This document shows, in pieces, positions 45,814 through 58,017 of a DNA stretch of 64,000 nt. The notes under the pieces were generated by a model. It saw nothing but the letters and a program-made list of their open reading frames with translations, was not told the origin of the DNA and made no database searches. This DNA is from Hyphomicrobium sp. CS1BSMeth3 (GTDB taxonomy: Bacteria; Pseudomonadota; Alphaproteobacteria; Rhizobiales; Hyphomicrobiaceae). A program made the translations under genes and the position numbers. The DNA is taken from positions 1,736,001 through 1,800,000 of the forward strand of contig NZ_FPEI01000006.1 in assembly GCF_900117415.1 (NCBI RefSeq), given 5' to 3'. Within the stretch, counting starts at the first letter, position 1, and each line of letters begins with the position of its first letter.

Positions 45814-47712
45814 CTACTGCTGCTGCGTGTCGATGCCCAGCGCGCGCCGGTAGATCGTCTGGTTGACGCTGTAGCCGAGGCGGTTCTGCAGCGCGCTCAC
45901 GTAGGCGCTGATCGCGTCGCCCTGGTATTGGCGTGCGAGCTCCTGGCGCAGTTTCGCGAGCTGCTCCGGCGTGGCCGCCGGCGGATCGACGATGGCACGG
46001 ACGACGATGATCGTGCGTGATTTGCCGTCCGCCGTTTCGACAGCCGCCGCACTTCCCCGCGCCAGAGAAAATGCGCGCTGAATGGCGGCCCGCGTCAGGC
46101 CATCCGCCTGCTGCGTCCGCGTCACGGGCTGAGCGAGCTTGACTTCGAGGCCAAGCTCTTTGGCGATGTCCTCGAGGGCCTCACCCTTGTCGACGCGCTC
46201 GACGATCTTCTGGCCGGCCGCATTGAGCGCCGTGCGGCGCTCGGCCTCGATCCAAGCCGTCTTGACCGCTTCGTGCACCTCCTCGAAGGGCCTCTGGCGC
46301 TCGGCCGTGACGCCCGCGACATCAACCCAGGCATAGCCGCCGTCGGTGAGCTCGATGGCCTCGCGATCGAGACCGCTGCCGCCCTCGAAAGCCGAGGCGA
46401 TGATGCGTGCCGCATCGGGATTGTCGAGCGCAGGCTTGCCGTCAGGCGCCATGCCCTGCTTGTCGGTCGCTTCGATCTCGACGAACGGCACCTTCAGGCG
46501 CTCGGCGATCTCCTTGAGGCCGCCGCCGCCCGCGCGCGCATCGTCAACGCGATCGTGCAGCTCCTGCACCTCGCGGCTCACGCGCTCGCCCGCGAGGCGG
46601 TCGCGAAGCTGGTCCTTGACCTCGTCGAAGCTGCTCTGCTTGCCGGGCGTGATGTCCGCGACGCGCAGGATGACCGTCGAGAAAGTGCCCGTAACGGGCT
46701 CCGAAAGCTGACCCTTCTCGAGCTTGAAGGCCGCATTTGCAATGGCCGCGTCGATCATCTCGGACTTGGCCAGCGTGCCGATCTCGACATCGGCGTCCTT
46801 GATGCCGAGCCCCTTGAGACCTTCTTCGAAGGACGGTGCGGCCTTGAGTGCGGCCAGAGCTTTCTCGGCAGCCGCGCGATCCGGGAACGAGAGCTGCTGG
46901 ATGCGGCGACGCTCGGGCGTTGAGAACGTATCCTTCTCGCGCTCGTAGAGCGCCTTCATCTCCTCGTCGCTGACGGCAATGTGCTTGCGCGCCTCGGTAG
47001 CGGTCAGAAGGATGATGGGCACTTTGCGGTACTCGGGCGCAACGAAGCGGCGCTTGTTCTGCTCGTAGTAGGCCTTCAGCGTCGCCTCATCGGGCGCCGC
47101 GACCTTGCCCGAGACTTCGGGATCAAGCGTCATGTGGGCGATCGTGCGCGTCTCACCCTGATAGCGGTGGAGAACCTGGAGCAGATAGTCGGGCGGCACA
47201 TTGCCGCCGGTGAGCGTCTCGGTGAGCTGCTCGCGCACTTCCTCCGCACGCCGCTCGGCGAAGTAACGCTGCTCGCTGAGACCGTTCTGGCGCAGGATCT
47301 CGGTGAAGAAATTGCGATCGAACTGACCGCCGACACCCTGGAATGTCGGATCGTTGCGGATGGCCTCCGCAATGGCGGCATCGGACAGATAGAGGCCGAG
47401 CTCCTTGGCGTGCGTATCGATGGCCGCGGTGCCGATCAGGCGCGAGAGCACACGCTGGTCGATGCCGAACTGGCGCGCCTGCTCGACGGTGAGCCGCCGG
47501 CCGAACTGGCGGGAGAGCCCGCTGATCTCGAGCTGCAGCGCCTGCTGGAACTGGTCCTGCGAGATCTCGGTTGTGCCGATGCGGGCGAGCGAGGTCTGAC
47601 CGCGGCCCTGGAAGACGTCGGCAATGCCCCACACGGCGAAGGCGATCACGAGAAGGCCGATGAGGGCCTGGACGAATATGCCTTTGACGCCGCGTCTCAG
47701 TGACTGAAGCAT
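45814..47712 (-). CDS. ppiD: PpiD-like periplasmic folding chaperone / peptidyl-prolyl isomerase
   Basis: This 632-residue protein has one N-terminal membrane anchor (FVQALIGLLVIAFAVWGIAD, about 13-32), a SurA-N-like chaperone domain, and a parvulin-type central region (about 255-375, ending FSTVILRVADITPGKQ), followed by a long C-terminal domain. It assists folding of proteins emerging from the Sec translocon. The start at 47712 gives CCAGGAA upstream and fits the family (MLQSLRRGVKG); the open frame continues upstream without homology. It is divergent from tpiA, as in related genomes. Confidence 0.92.
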   Translation of the reverse strand: MLQSLRRGVKGIFVQALIGLLVIAFAVWGIADVFQGRGQTSLARIGTTEISQDQFQQALQLEISGLSRQFGRRLTVEQARQFGIDQRVLSRLIGTAAIDTHAKELGLYLSDAAIAEAIRNDPTFQGVGGQFDRNFFTEILRQNGLSEQRYFAERRAEEVREQLTETLTGGNVPPDYLLQVLHRYQGETRTIAHMTLDPEVSGKVAAPDEATLKAYYEQNKRRFVAPEYRKVPIILLTATEARKHIAVSDEEMKALYEREKDTFSTPERRRIQQLSFPDRAAAEKALAALKAAPSFEEGLKGLGIKDADVEIGTLAKSEMIDAAIANAAFKLEKGQLSEPVTGTFSTVILRVADITPGKQSSFDEVKDQLRDRLAGERVSREVQELHDRVDDARAGGGGLKEIAERLKVPFVEIEATDKQGMAPDGKPALDNPDAARIIASAFEGGSGLDREAIELTDGGYAWVDVAGVTAERQRPFEEVHEAVKTAWIEAERRTALNAAGQKIVERVDKGEALEDIAKELGLEVKLAQPVTRTQQADGLTRAAIQRAFSLARGSAAAVETADGKSRTIIVVRAIVDPPAATPEQLAKLRQELARQYQGDAISAYVSALQNRLGYSVNQTIYRRALGIDTQQQ

Positions 47713-47984
47713 TTCCTGGTCGATCCTCGTTGAAGGGCGGCGCGGCTGCGCGTTCGGTCGGGCTGACGTCCATATAGGCGGTGTGCGCGAAGGCGTCCAT
47801 ATTGCCGCGCCGGGCGCTGTTGGCACGTTGCCGCGCCCGGACCACGGCTTTTCCTTCTGTAGCAAGCTGTTGAGCAAGATCCGAGACCGGCCGACCGGCT
47901 GGGGTTGAAAGTCCGGGCACTGCAAGATAGGCATGGCGCCACGTCCCGCGCGCGGCGACCGCCCGGGCTCAGCATGAGGGCATC

Positions 47985-48737
47985 ATGACGGACAGCGCGA
48001 TCAGGCCCCTCGTGGCCGGCAACTGGAAAATGAACGGCCTTACCGCATCGCTGGCCGAGGCGGAGGCAATGGCGAGGGGCCTCTCCTCCCAGGCGGCGGA
48101 CGTGCTGATCTGCCCGCCGGCGACGCTCGTCGCGACGCTCGCTGCACGGCTCGGGGGATCGCGGATCGCGGTCGGCGGCCAGGATTGCCATCCCAAGGCG
48201 AGCGGCGCCCATACCGGCGACATCTCCGCGGAAATGCTCAAGGATGCCGGCGCTTCCGCCATCATCGTCGGCCACTCCGAGCGGCGCACCGACCATCTCG
48301 AGAGCGACGCCCTCGTGAGGAGCAAGGCCGAGGCCGCGCACCGCGCCGGCCTCTCGGCGATCGTCTGCGTGGGTGAGACCGCGGCCGAGCGCCAGGCCGG
48401 ACAGACGCTGGAAGTGGTCTCGCGCCAGCTCGCGGGCTCGCTGCCCGAGACGTGCCGCGCCACTGACACGATCGTCGCCTACGAGCCCGTATGGGCCATC
48501 GGCACGGGCCTGACGCCGACGACTGGAGATGTGGCCGAGGTACACGCCTTGATCAGAAAAGCGCTGGCAGCGCGCTTCGGCAACGAAGGGCAGGCCATGC
48601 GCATTCTGTATGGTGGCTCGGTGAAACCGTCGAACGCGAATGAGCTGATGGCGGTCGCCAACGTGAACGGGGCCCTCGTCGGTGGGGCCAGCCTCAAGGC
48701 CGCGGACTTCCTGGGGATCATCGCAGCCTATGCATAG
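47985..48737 (+). CDS. tpiA: Triosephosphate isomerase
   Basis: A 250-residue TIM-barrel isomerase interconverting DHAP and glyceraldehyde 3-phosphate. N-terminal NWKMNG (catalytic lysine), IVGHSERR (catalytic histidine), [12 protein letters not shown] (catalytic glutamate) and phosphate-binding YGGSVKPSN are all present. GAGG lies before the ATG. It starts the plus-strand run tpiA-periplasmic protein-secG-pyrG. Confidence 0.97.
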   Translation: MTDSAIRPLVAGNWKMNGLTASLAEAEAMARGLSSQAADVLICPPATLVATLAARLGGSRIAVGGQDCHPKASGAHTGDISAEMLKDAGASAIIVGHSERRTDHLESDALVRSKAEAAHRAGLSAIVCVGETAAERQAGQTLEVVSRQLAGSLPETCRATDTIVAYEPVWAIGTGLTPTTGDVAEVHALIRKALAARFGNEGQAMRILYGGSVKPSNANELMAVANVNGALVGGASLKAADFLGIIAAYA

Positions 48738-48762
48738 GGTTGCAGCTACGGGATACGGATAT

Positions 48763-49461
48763 ATGCAGCGCTTGCGATTGAGTGGTCTGGCCGCCGCGCT
48801 CACGCTTGTGGGCGCTGGCATCGTGCCCGCCACGAGCGCCCAGCTCGATGCACCCGCCTGCGAGCAACTCCAGGTCCGGCTCGACACGTTGCGTAATGAG
48901 GGTGCTGCGGCCGACATGGCACGGGGACCCGAGTGGGCGCGCGCCAACCTTCCGCCCGACCGCCTGCAGCGCATCAGCGCGCTGCTCGAAGTCGAGGAGC
49001 AGCTCAACTTCCGCTGCGGCTTTGCCAAGGCGCGGATCAACCTGCCGACGACGATCGAAGGCGGCGAGGAGGAGATTCCCGGCCCCGGCGAGACGCCCGC
49101 GGAGGGAAAGACGGTCGTACTGCCCCAGAAAGCCCCGCCCGCGCCCAAGCGCCCGGCAGCGGCCGCCGCGGCCGCGACAGGGCTGCCCAAGGCGCCCGCG
49201 CCCAAGGCCCCTGCCGCCAAAGCCCCCGTGAAGAAGCAGACGGCGGTCCAGCCGGAGGGGAGCAAGGCACCGGCAAAAAAAGCCGCTCCGGCCGCGAAGG
49301 CGAACGAAAAGGCCGCCAAGCCCGCAACTGCCGGGACTGAGCCCGCCAAAGCCCCGGCCAAGAAAAAGCAGCAACCCAAGGCCGATGACGCCTATCGCCC
49401 GCCCCCGCGGCGGCCCCAGGCGACCGAGGACGGCAGTGCGGCGTTCGCCCCCCAGCAATAG
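48763..49461 (+). CDS. Periplasmic protein with histone-like Lys/Ala/Pro tail, unknown
   Basis: No family is recognised for this 232-residue protein. A signal peptide (cleavage near TSA/QLDA, residue 26) is followed by a compact helical domain with two cysteines (Cys33 and Cys85, probably disulfide-linked) up to about residue 100, then an acidic turn (GGEEEIPGPGE), then about 110 residues of Lys-Ala-Pro repeats (KAPAPKAPAAKAP type), as in histone-H1-like tails. A basic tail outside the cytoplasm could bind wall or lipopolysaccharide polyanions. It sits between tpiA (25 bases) and secG. Start at 48763 was chosen to place the signal peptide first. Confidence 0.75.
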   Translation: MQRLRLSGLAAALTLVGAGIVPATSAQLDAPACEQLQVRLDTLRNEGAAADMARGPEWARANLPPDRLQRISALLEVEEQLNFRCGFAKARINLPTTIEGGEEEIPGPGETPAEGKTVVLPQKAPPAPKRPAAAAAAATGLPKAPAPKAPAAKAPVKKQTAVQPEGSKAPAKKAAPAAKANEKAAKPATAGTEPAKAPAKKKQQPKADDAYRPPPRRPQATEDGSAAFAPQQ

Positions 49462-49516
49462 CCTCCAATCGGCCGCAGGAGAGGTGGTGGCAGTCTGCCC
49501 CGACATGGTGTAGACC

Positions 49517-49572
49517 ACCCCCCGAGATTAGGCCCCCGAGATTTGGCCGCCGACATTGGCCCCCATCATCGG
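49517..49572 (+). repeat. Four degenerate 14-base tandem repeats before secG
   Basis: Four units of 14 bases (49517, 49531, 49545 and 49559) follow the pattern GGCCCCCGAGATTT, with the core GAGATT, GAGATT, GACATT and a decayed fourth. They lie 58-114 bases before the secG start, in its probable leader. The unit length is not a multiple of three. Confidence 0.6.
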
Positions 49573-49630
49573 CGCGGATAACCGGCATCGGGATGGCCGG
49601 CGCCGCGGCCCCACGACAACGAGGCATTAG

Positions 49631-50032
49631 ATGGCAACCGTTCTGCTGGTCATACATTTGATGATCGCTGCGGCACTCTGCGCGGTCGTCCTCCTGCAGC
49701 GCTCGGAAGGCGGCGCGCTCGGGATCGGCAGCAGCGGCGGTGCCGGCGGCTTCATGACCGGTCGCGGTACGGCGAACATGTTGACGCGCGTGACGGCAGG
49801 CCTCGCTGCGGCATTCTTCGTCACCTCGATCACCCTGACGTTGCTCGCCCAGCAGAGCCGTCGCGCGACCTCGCCACTCGATCGGCCGGCAGCGACGGCG
49901 CCAGCCGTGCCCGGCAAGGCAGCCCCTGGTGCGCCGGCGACCGGCGCCCCCGCGGCGCCGTCGGGCGGCGGTCTGCTCGACAGCCTCCAGCAGGGGCGCC
50001 AGCAGCTCCCGCAGGTTCCGGCGAACCGCTAA
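49631..50032 (+). CDS. secG: Preprotein translocase subunit SecG
   Basis: A 133-residue SecG, the small subunit of the SecYEG channel. It has two membrane helices (TVLLVIHLMIAAALCAVVLL and LAAAFFVTSITLTLLA) joined by the conserved cytoplasmic loop QRSEGGALGIGSSGGAGGFM. The C-terminal Pro/Ala/Gly-rich extension of about 55 residues is usual in Rhizobiales. It lies between the periplasmic protein and pyrG, the normal tpiA-secG-pyrG order. Confidence 0.94.
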   Translation: MATVLLVIHLMIAAALCAVVLLQRSEGGALGIGSSGGAGGFMTGRGTANMLTRVTAGLAAAFFVTSITLTLLAQQSRRATSPLDRPAATAPAVPGKAAPGAPATGAPAAPSGGGLLDSLQQGRQQLPQVPANR

Positions 50033-50088
50033 TCGAGATTGTCGAGGATGCTGGCGGCCACCTGCGGTCGCAGCCGTTCGAAGTGTGA

Positions 50089-51789
<1,701 letters not shown>

Positions 51790-51800
51790 TTTGCCGCTGC

Positions 51801-51847
51801 CCTCGCCCCGATCCTCTCTCCATTGAGGGAATGGGGAGAGGGGGAAA
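51801..51847. repeat. Partial module B repeat after pyrG (locus 5)
   Basis: CCTCTCTCCATT (51813-51824) pairs with AATGGGGAGAGG (51830-51841) with one mismatch. It is the second hairpin of repeat module B standing alone, 11 bases after the pyrG stop, where it could act as a terminator. Confidence 0.7.
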
Positions 51848-51943
51848 TGCGTTGCCTCGGCAGAGCAGATGCTTTCCGCCAGCCCTGTCCTCGATGCGTC
51901 ACCAGGCCCCGTCGATCGCTCTCGCCATTGGACCTGATGGACC

Positions 51944-52690
51944 ATGCTTGCCGACCTGACGCTCGTCCAGCTCGCCGTCATCGCCCTGACCGCCTTCGGT
52001 GCGCAGATACTCGGCGGCTTGGCGGGCTATGGCACAGGCCTCCTCATGCCGCTCGTGCTCGTCCCGATCCTCGGCGCGCCGGCCGTCGTGCCGGTCATCG
52101 GCCTGAGCGCGATCATCACCAATGCGACGCGCGTCGCGGCCTTCCGGGAGGCGCTCGATTTGCGGAAAGTAGTGATCGTCTCGATCGCTGCGCTCCCTTT
52201 CACCGCCCTGAGCGCCTGGGGCTACACTCTGCTCACGGGCAAGGGCGCGACCATCCTCATCGGCATCATGCTGATCGTGCTGGTGCCCGCGCGGCGTTTC
52301 TTCGAGCATCTCAAACTCACGCTGTCCGAGCGCGGTCTCGCGTACTCATCCGTCGGCTACGGGCTGATCATGGGCGGCACGTCGGGCAGCGGCGTCATGC
52401 TGCTTTCGATGCTGATGGCGACGGGCCTCACCGGCACCCAGGTCATTGCGACCGACGCCGCCATCTCCTTCCTGCTCGGGTTCATAAAGACGGGTGTCTT
52501 CGCCGGCTTCGGCGCGCTCGATCTGAAGCTCGTGCTGGTCGCGCTGCTGATCGGCATCATGGCGACGCCTGGCACGTTGACCGCGAAATGGATGGCGCGT
52601 CACTTCTCGGTCCGCGTGCACACGCTCATTCTCGAAGCCGGCATCATCGTCGGCGGGAGCGTGCTGATCTGGCGGGCCTTAGCGAGCTGA
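51944..52690 (+). CDS. TauE/SafE family sulfite/anion exporter
   Basis: This 248-residue membrane protein of the TauE/SafE (DUF81) family has about eight membrane segments in two similar halves; the repeated Gly-rich loops FGAQILGGLAGYGTGLLMP and GYGLIMGGTSGSGVMLLS are the family signature. Members export sulfite, sulfoacetate or related organosulfur anions. No sulfur genes adjoin it, so the substrate is open. It is convergent with an acyl-CoA synthetase gene. Confidence 0.88.
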   Translation: MLADLTLVQLAVIALTAFGAQILGGLAGYGTGLLMPLVLVPILGAPAVVPVIGLSAIITNATRVAAFREALDLRKVVIVSIAALPFTALSAWGYTLLTGKGATILIGIMLIVLVPARRFFEHLKLTLSERGLAYSSVGYGLIMGGTSGSGVMLLSMLMATGLTGTQVIATDAAISFLLGFIKTGVFAGFGALDLKLVLVALLIGIMATPGTLTAKWMARHFSVRVHTLILEAGIIVGGSVLIWRALAS

Positions 52691-52780
52691 CTCGAATTGG
52701 CACTTTCGGCGCGAACGAGGGGCGGGCACGTCAGAGACATGCCGCCGGCATGATGGCCCCGCCCGCGCCGGAAGCGCGTA

Positions 52781-54418
<1,638 letters not shown>

Positions 54419-54543
54419 GGCGCGCTTCTCCCGGATTTGTTATGCGCCAACGTTAGACGCCGCCGCGCGCAAATCCAAGCACTCCGAAGGTCGCTTGCGC
54501 GCGCAGTCCGGCCCGAGCCGGCATTCAGCAGGAGGACACCCCC

Positions 54544-56640
54544 ATGGCCACCGCAACCCTGACCAAATCGGGCGATATCGCCGTCATTCGCCTCGCGCAT
54601 CCCCCGGTCAATGCACTCGCCCAAGGCGTGCGCCAGGGCATCCAGGACGGCATTGCCGCCGCCAATGCCGATCCGGCCATCAAGGCCATCGTGGTTACCG
54701 GTGACGGCCGCGCCTTCTCGGCCGGCGCCGACATCACCGAGTTCCGCTCGGGGCCGAAGCCGCCGGGCCTCGGCGAGGTCATCGACACCATGGAGGCCTC
54801 GGCAAAGCCGGTGGTTGCAGCGCTCAACGGCCTCGCGCTCGGCGGCGGCCTGGAGGTCGCGCTCGGCTGTCACTATCGCGTCGCGAACAAGGCCGCGAAC
54901 CAGCTCGGCCTTCCCGAGGTCAAGATCGGCATCCTGCCGGGCGCCGGCGGCACGCAGCGTCTCCCCCGCATCATCGGCATCGAAGCGGCGCTCGACATGA
55001 TCGTCTCGGGCAATCCGGTCAATGCCGAGAAGGCGGCCAAGGTCGGCCTCGTGGATCGGCTCGTCGAGGGCGATGTGGTCGAGGGCGCGATCGCCTTCGC
55101 GCGCGAGCTTGTCGCGGCAGGCAAGGGCCCGCGCCCGGGTAGCGCCACGCGCATCGATCCCGCGAGCGTGCCGGCCGATCTCTTTGCCAAGAAGCGCGCC
55201 TCCATCGCGCGTCATCCCTCGGGACCGATGGCTGCGAAGAACTGCATTGCCGCTGTCGAGGCGGCCGTCGGCTCGGACTACAAGGCGGGTGTCGCGCGCG
55301 AGCGTGCGCTCTTCCTGGAGCTTGCCGGCAAGCCCTATGCGCGGGCGCTTCAGTACGCCTTCTTCGCCGAGCGCCAGGCGGCGAACGTCCCCGACATCGG
55401 CAAGGACGTGACGCCGCGCGATGTGAAGACCGTCGGCATTCTCGGCGCGGGCACCATGGGCACGGGCATCGGCCTCGCCTTCCTCAATGCGGGACTGCCA
55501 GTGACGATCGTCGAGGCCAACCAGCAGGCGCTCGACCAGGGCGCCAAGCGCGTGCGCGAGACCATCGAAAGCAATGTCCAGCGCAGCCGCATTTCGGCCG
55601 AGGAAGGCCAGAAGCGCCTCGCGAACCTCACGACCTCGCTCGATCTCAAGGCGCTCGTGAATGCGGATCTCATCATCGAGGCCGTGTTCGAGAACATGGC
55701 GCTGAAGAAGGAGATCTTCGCGAAGCTCGATGCGGTTGCGAAGCCCGGCGCCGTACTGGCGAGCAATACCTCGACGCTCGATGTGGACGAGATCGCCTCC
55801 GCGACCAAGCGGCCGCAGGATGTGGTGGGCATGCACTTCTTCTCGCCGGCCAACATCATGCGGCTTCTCGAAGTCGTGCGCGGCAAGGAGACGGCGAAGG
55901 ATACGCTCGCGACCGCGATGGCCATCGCACGGCGCATCGGCAAGGTCGGTGTCGTCTCGGGCGTGTGCTTCGGCTTCATCGGCAATCGCATGGTCGAGGC
56001 CTACCTCGAAGAGGCGCAGGCCATGCTGCTCGAAGGCGCGACGCCGGCCGATATCGACGGCGCACTCGAAGCCTGGGGTCTCGCCATGGGCCCGCTCGCG
56101 ATGATGGACATGGCGGGCCTCGACGTCGGCTACCGCATTCGCCAGGAGCACAAGCTGACGCCGGAGCGCGCGAAGCTCTATCGCGTCACGGATGCGATCG
56201 TGGAAATGGGCCGGCACGGCCAGAAGACGGGTGCCGGCTATTACACCTACGGCGCCGACCGCAAGCGCCAGAGCGATCCCAAGATCGAGGAGATGTTCGC
56301 GAAGGAAGCGGCCGCGCAGGGCCTCTCGAACCGCAAACCCGGCGCCGACGAGATCGTCGAGCGCTGCCTGCTCAGGCTCGCCAATGAAGGCGCGAAGATC
56401 CTCGAAGAGGGCATCGCGCTCAGGGCATCGGACATCGATACGATCTACCTCAATGGCTATGGCTTCCCCGGCTGGCGCGGCGGCCCCATGTGGCAGATCG
56501 AGGAAATGGGCCTCGCGAAGGTCGCCGAGAAGATCAAGGCCTACGAGGCGCGCCACGGCAAACGTTGGGCGATCGCACCGCTCATCGAGAAGCTCGTGGC
56601 TTCCGGCGGCAAGCTCGCTGATGCGGGCGTGAAGGGCTGA
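54544..56640 (+). CDS. FadJ/FadB-like enoyl-CoA hydratase / 3-hydroxyacyl-CoA dehydrogenase
   Basis: A 698-residue bifunctional beta-oxidation enzyme. Residues 1-190 form the enoyl-CoA hydratase/isomerase (crotonase) domain with FSAGADITEF and LALGGGLEVALGCHYR; about 295-475 the NAD-binding hydroxyacyl-CoA dehydrogenase domain (VGILGAGTMGTGIG); about 480-698 two C-terminal dimerisation domains (NRMVEAYLEEAQAML...GWRGGPMW). It hydrates enoyl-CoA and oxidises the product. GGAGGACACCCCC precedes the ATG. The thiolase partner is not in the window. Confidence 0.94.
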   Translation: MATATLTKSGDIAVIRLAHPPVNALAQGVRQGIQDGIAAANADPAIKAIVVTGDGRAFSAGADITEFRSGPKPPGLGEVIDTMEASAKPVVAALNGLALGGGLEVALGCHYRVANKAANQLGLPEVKIGILPGAGGTQRLPRIIGIEAALDMIVSGNPVNAEKAAKVGLVDRLVEGDVVEGAIAFARELVAAGKGPRPGSATRIDPASVPADLFAKKRASIARHPSGPMAAKNCIAAVEAAVGSDYKAGVARERALFLELAGKPYARALQYAFFAERQAANVPDIGKDVTPRDVKTVGILGAGTMGTGIGLAFLNAGLPVTIVEANQQALDQGAKRVRETIESNVQRSRISAEEGQKRLANLTTSLDLKALVNADLIIEAVFENMALKKEIFAKLDAVAKPGAVLASNTSTLDVDEIASATKRPQDVVGMHFFSPANIMRLLEVVRGKETAKDTLATAMAIARRIGKVGVVSGVCFGFIGNRMVEAYLEEAQAMLLEGATPADIDGALEAWGLAMGPLAMMDMAGLDVGYRIRQEHKLTPERAKLYRVTDAIVEMGRHGQKTGAGYYTYGADRKRQSDPKIEEMFAKEAAAQGLSNRKPGADEIVERCLLRLANEGAKILEEGIALRASDIDTIYLNGYGFPGWRGGPMWQIEEMGLAKVAEKIKAYEARHGKRWAIAPLIEKLVASGGKLADAGVKG

Positions 56641-56655
56641 GCCAGTTCACAGGAA

Positions 56656-56677
56656 GGGAGAGCCACGCGGCTCTCCC
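56656..56677. terminator. Hairpin between convergent fadJ-like and cytochrome genes
   Basis: A perfect 9-bp stem GGGAGAGCC (56656-56664) / GGCTCTCCC (56669-56677) with a 4-base loop in the 45-base convergent gap. No T-run follows immediately on the plus strand, but CTTCTTTTT follows after 10 bases. Confidence 0.6.
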
Positions 56678-56685
56678 GCATCCGC

Positions 56686-57036
56686 TCACTTCTTTTTCGC
56701 GTGCAGGCCTTTGGGCAAGGAGCCGTAGTAGCTGGCAAGCGCCTTCATCTGGTCATCCTCGAGCGACTGCGCCACGGAGACCATCGCGGGATTGTTGCGC
56801 TCGCCATTGCGATAGAAGACGAGCGTGTGGACGAACTCCTCGGGATCCCATCCCGTGATCGAGGGAATGCCGTTGTCCGCACCGTCGATGCGATGGCAGG
56901 CGCTGCATTCGCCGGACAGATGGCGGCCGTAAGCGACCTTCTTCGCGTCGCTCGCGACTGCCGAGCCCGTAAGCATCAGTCCAAGTGCGCCAGCCGCGAG
57001 GCGGAGACCACCCGGCTTCAGAACCGTGCCTCTCAT
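56686..57036 (-). CDS. Small periplasmic cytochrome c (FccA-like)
   Basis: A 116-residue class I cytochrome c with a signal peptide (cleavage near AVAS/DAKK, residue 29). Heme-binding CSACH is at 44-48; the likely axial Met85 lies in RNNPAMVSVAQSL, followed by the helix DDQMKALASYYGSL. This arrangement resembles the cytochrome subunit of flavocytochrome-c sulfide dehydrogenase and related c4-type half-molecules. It overlaps the upstream arsR gene by ATGA, so its expression follows that regulator. The flavoprotein partner (FccB) is absent nearby. Confidence 0.88.
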   Translation of the reverse strand: MRGTVLKPGGLRLAAGALGLMLTGSAVASDAKKVAYGRHLSGECSACHRIDGADNGIPSITGWDPEEFVHTLVFYRNGERNNPAMVSVAQSLEDDQMKALASYYGSLPKGLHAKKK

Positions 57037-57407
57037 TTCTTCTCCGGCAGCATGCCTTTTGCGCAGTAATGGCGGTAGAGCGTGGCGACGATCTCCTTCG
57101 CCACGGTGTCCGTCAGAGAATAGTAGGCGAAATGGCCGCGCCGCTCGGCCTTCACGAGGCCATCGAGACGGAGCCGCGTCAGATGCTGCGAGGTGAGGCT
57201 CTGGCGGGCGCCGATGGCGTCGCAGATCTCCGTTACCGTCTTCTCGCGCTCGACGAGCAGGCAGAGGATCATCAGGCGATAGGGACTGCCGATCGAGCGC
57301 AGCACGCCGGCGGCCTCCTCGGCGGCCCAGCGCATGGAGTTCAGCACCTCGCTGGCCGGCAGCTCGTCGCCGTCCCGGGCCTCCTTGGCGAGTGCGTCCA
57401 TGGACAT
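57033..57407 (-). CDS. ArsR-family regulator with BigR/SqrR-type cysteine pair
   Basis: This 124-residue winged-helix repressor of the ArsR family has the recognition helix region RQSLTSQHLTRLRLDGLV (about residues 68-85). It contains Cys49 (YRLMILCLLVE, helix 2) and Cys115 (LYRHYCAKG, last helix), 66 residues apart. BigR/SqrR sulfide sensors have their two reactive cysteines at corresponding places with the same 66-residue spacing (41 and 107 in SqrR). Typical ArsR arsenic ligands (ELCVCDL) are missing. It is likely a repressor released by sulfane sulfur. It heads an operon with the small cytochrome c. Start at 57407 or 57401. Confidence 0.85.
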   Translation of the reverse strand: MSMDALAKEARDGDELPASEVLNSMRWAAEEAAGVLRSIGSPYRLMILCLLVEREKTVTEICDAIGARQSLTSQHLTRLRLDGLVKAERRGHFAYYSLTDTVAKEIVATLYRHYCAKGMLPEKK

Positions 57408-57456
57408 GATGCCTAATGCCCTTTCGCGATGGCCGGGTCGCGCCGGTCCTCTATGA

Positions 57457-57486
57457 CTAATATTCGCAAGTGGCAATATTTGCAAT
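57457..57486 (-). promoter_or_regulatory. Promoter with overlapping candidate operator of the arsR-cytochrome operon
   Basis: On the minus strand TTGCAA (57485-57480) and TATTAG (57462-57457) are exactly 17 bases apart, a good promoter. The same bases contain two copies of AATATT(C/T)GCAA (57459-57469 and 57475-57485), 16 bases apart, whose AATATT cores also give an inverted repeat. The repeats cover both promoter boxes, as expected for a repressor-binding site. It lies 50 bases before the arsR start. Confidence 0.6.
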
Positions 57487-57528
57487 CCGGGGGCGGATGT
57501 ACGGCCCCCAATCACCCGGCTTTATCGT

Positions 57529-58017
57529 TTATTTCTCGGCCGGTGGCTCCTTGAGCAGACCCGCGAGGCGGCGCTGCTCATCGGCCGTCAGAGGCGCCGG
57601 CGGGGCCCTAACCTTGCGCGCTGCGGCAAGCCGCCAGCCGATGCCGCCGGCCGCGGCAGCGAGCAGCAGGAGGGGCGTCAGCCAGAGCAGCAGCGTGTTC
57701 CCGCTGAGTGGGGGCCTCAGCAGTACGAACTCGCCATAGCGCGCGACGAGGAAGCGCGTGACCTCCTGGTCGCTGTCCCCCGCGACGAGGCGCTCGCGCA
57801 CGAGGAGCCGCAGATCCTTGGCGAGCGGTGCATCGGAATCATCGATCGATTGGTTCTGACAGACGAGGCAGCGCAACTGCGCCGAGAGCGCGCGCGCACG
57901 CGCCTCGAGGGCGGGGTCCTTCAGCACCTCGTTCGGCTGCACGGCGTGTGCGGCCCCAGGTAGGAGGAGCAATGACAGCAACAGAAGTGTGCGCACGCTG
58001 AAGCGCATCGGCATCAC
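57529..58017 (-). CDS. ccmH: Cytochrome c maturation protein CcmH
   Basis: A 162-residue membrane-anchored thioredoxin-like-independent CcmH (CycL) with signal sequence (to about residue 25), the redox motif [11 protein letters not shown] (Cys50, Cys53) and one C-terminal membrane helix ([17 protein letters not shown]). It reduces the apocytochrome CxxCH for heme ligation with CcmF. Its ATG overlaps the ccmF stop. It is the last gene of ccmI-E-F-H, immediately before the arsR promoter. Confidence 0.94.
   Translation of the reverse strand: MMPMRFSVRTLLLLSLLLLPGAAHAVQPNEVLKDPALEARARALSAQLRCLVCQNQSIDDSDAPLAKDLRLLVRERLVAGDSDQEVTRFLVARYGEFVLLRPPLSGNTLLLWLTPLLLLAAAAGGIGWRLAAARKVRAPPAPLTADEQRRLAGLLKEPPAEK

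Noticed and set aside
52709-52780. GC-rich inverted repeats between TauE/SafE and the acyl-CoA synthetase considered as a terminator.
   Set aside because: The arms (CGGCGCG and CGCGCCG) are short and imperfectly extended, the loop is long and there is no T-run, so the call is too weak.
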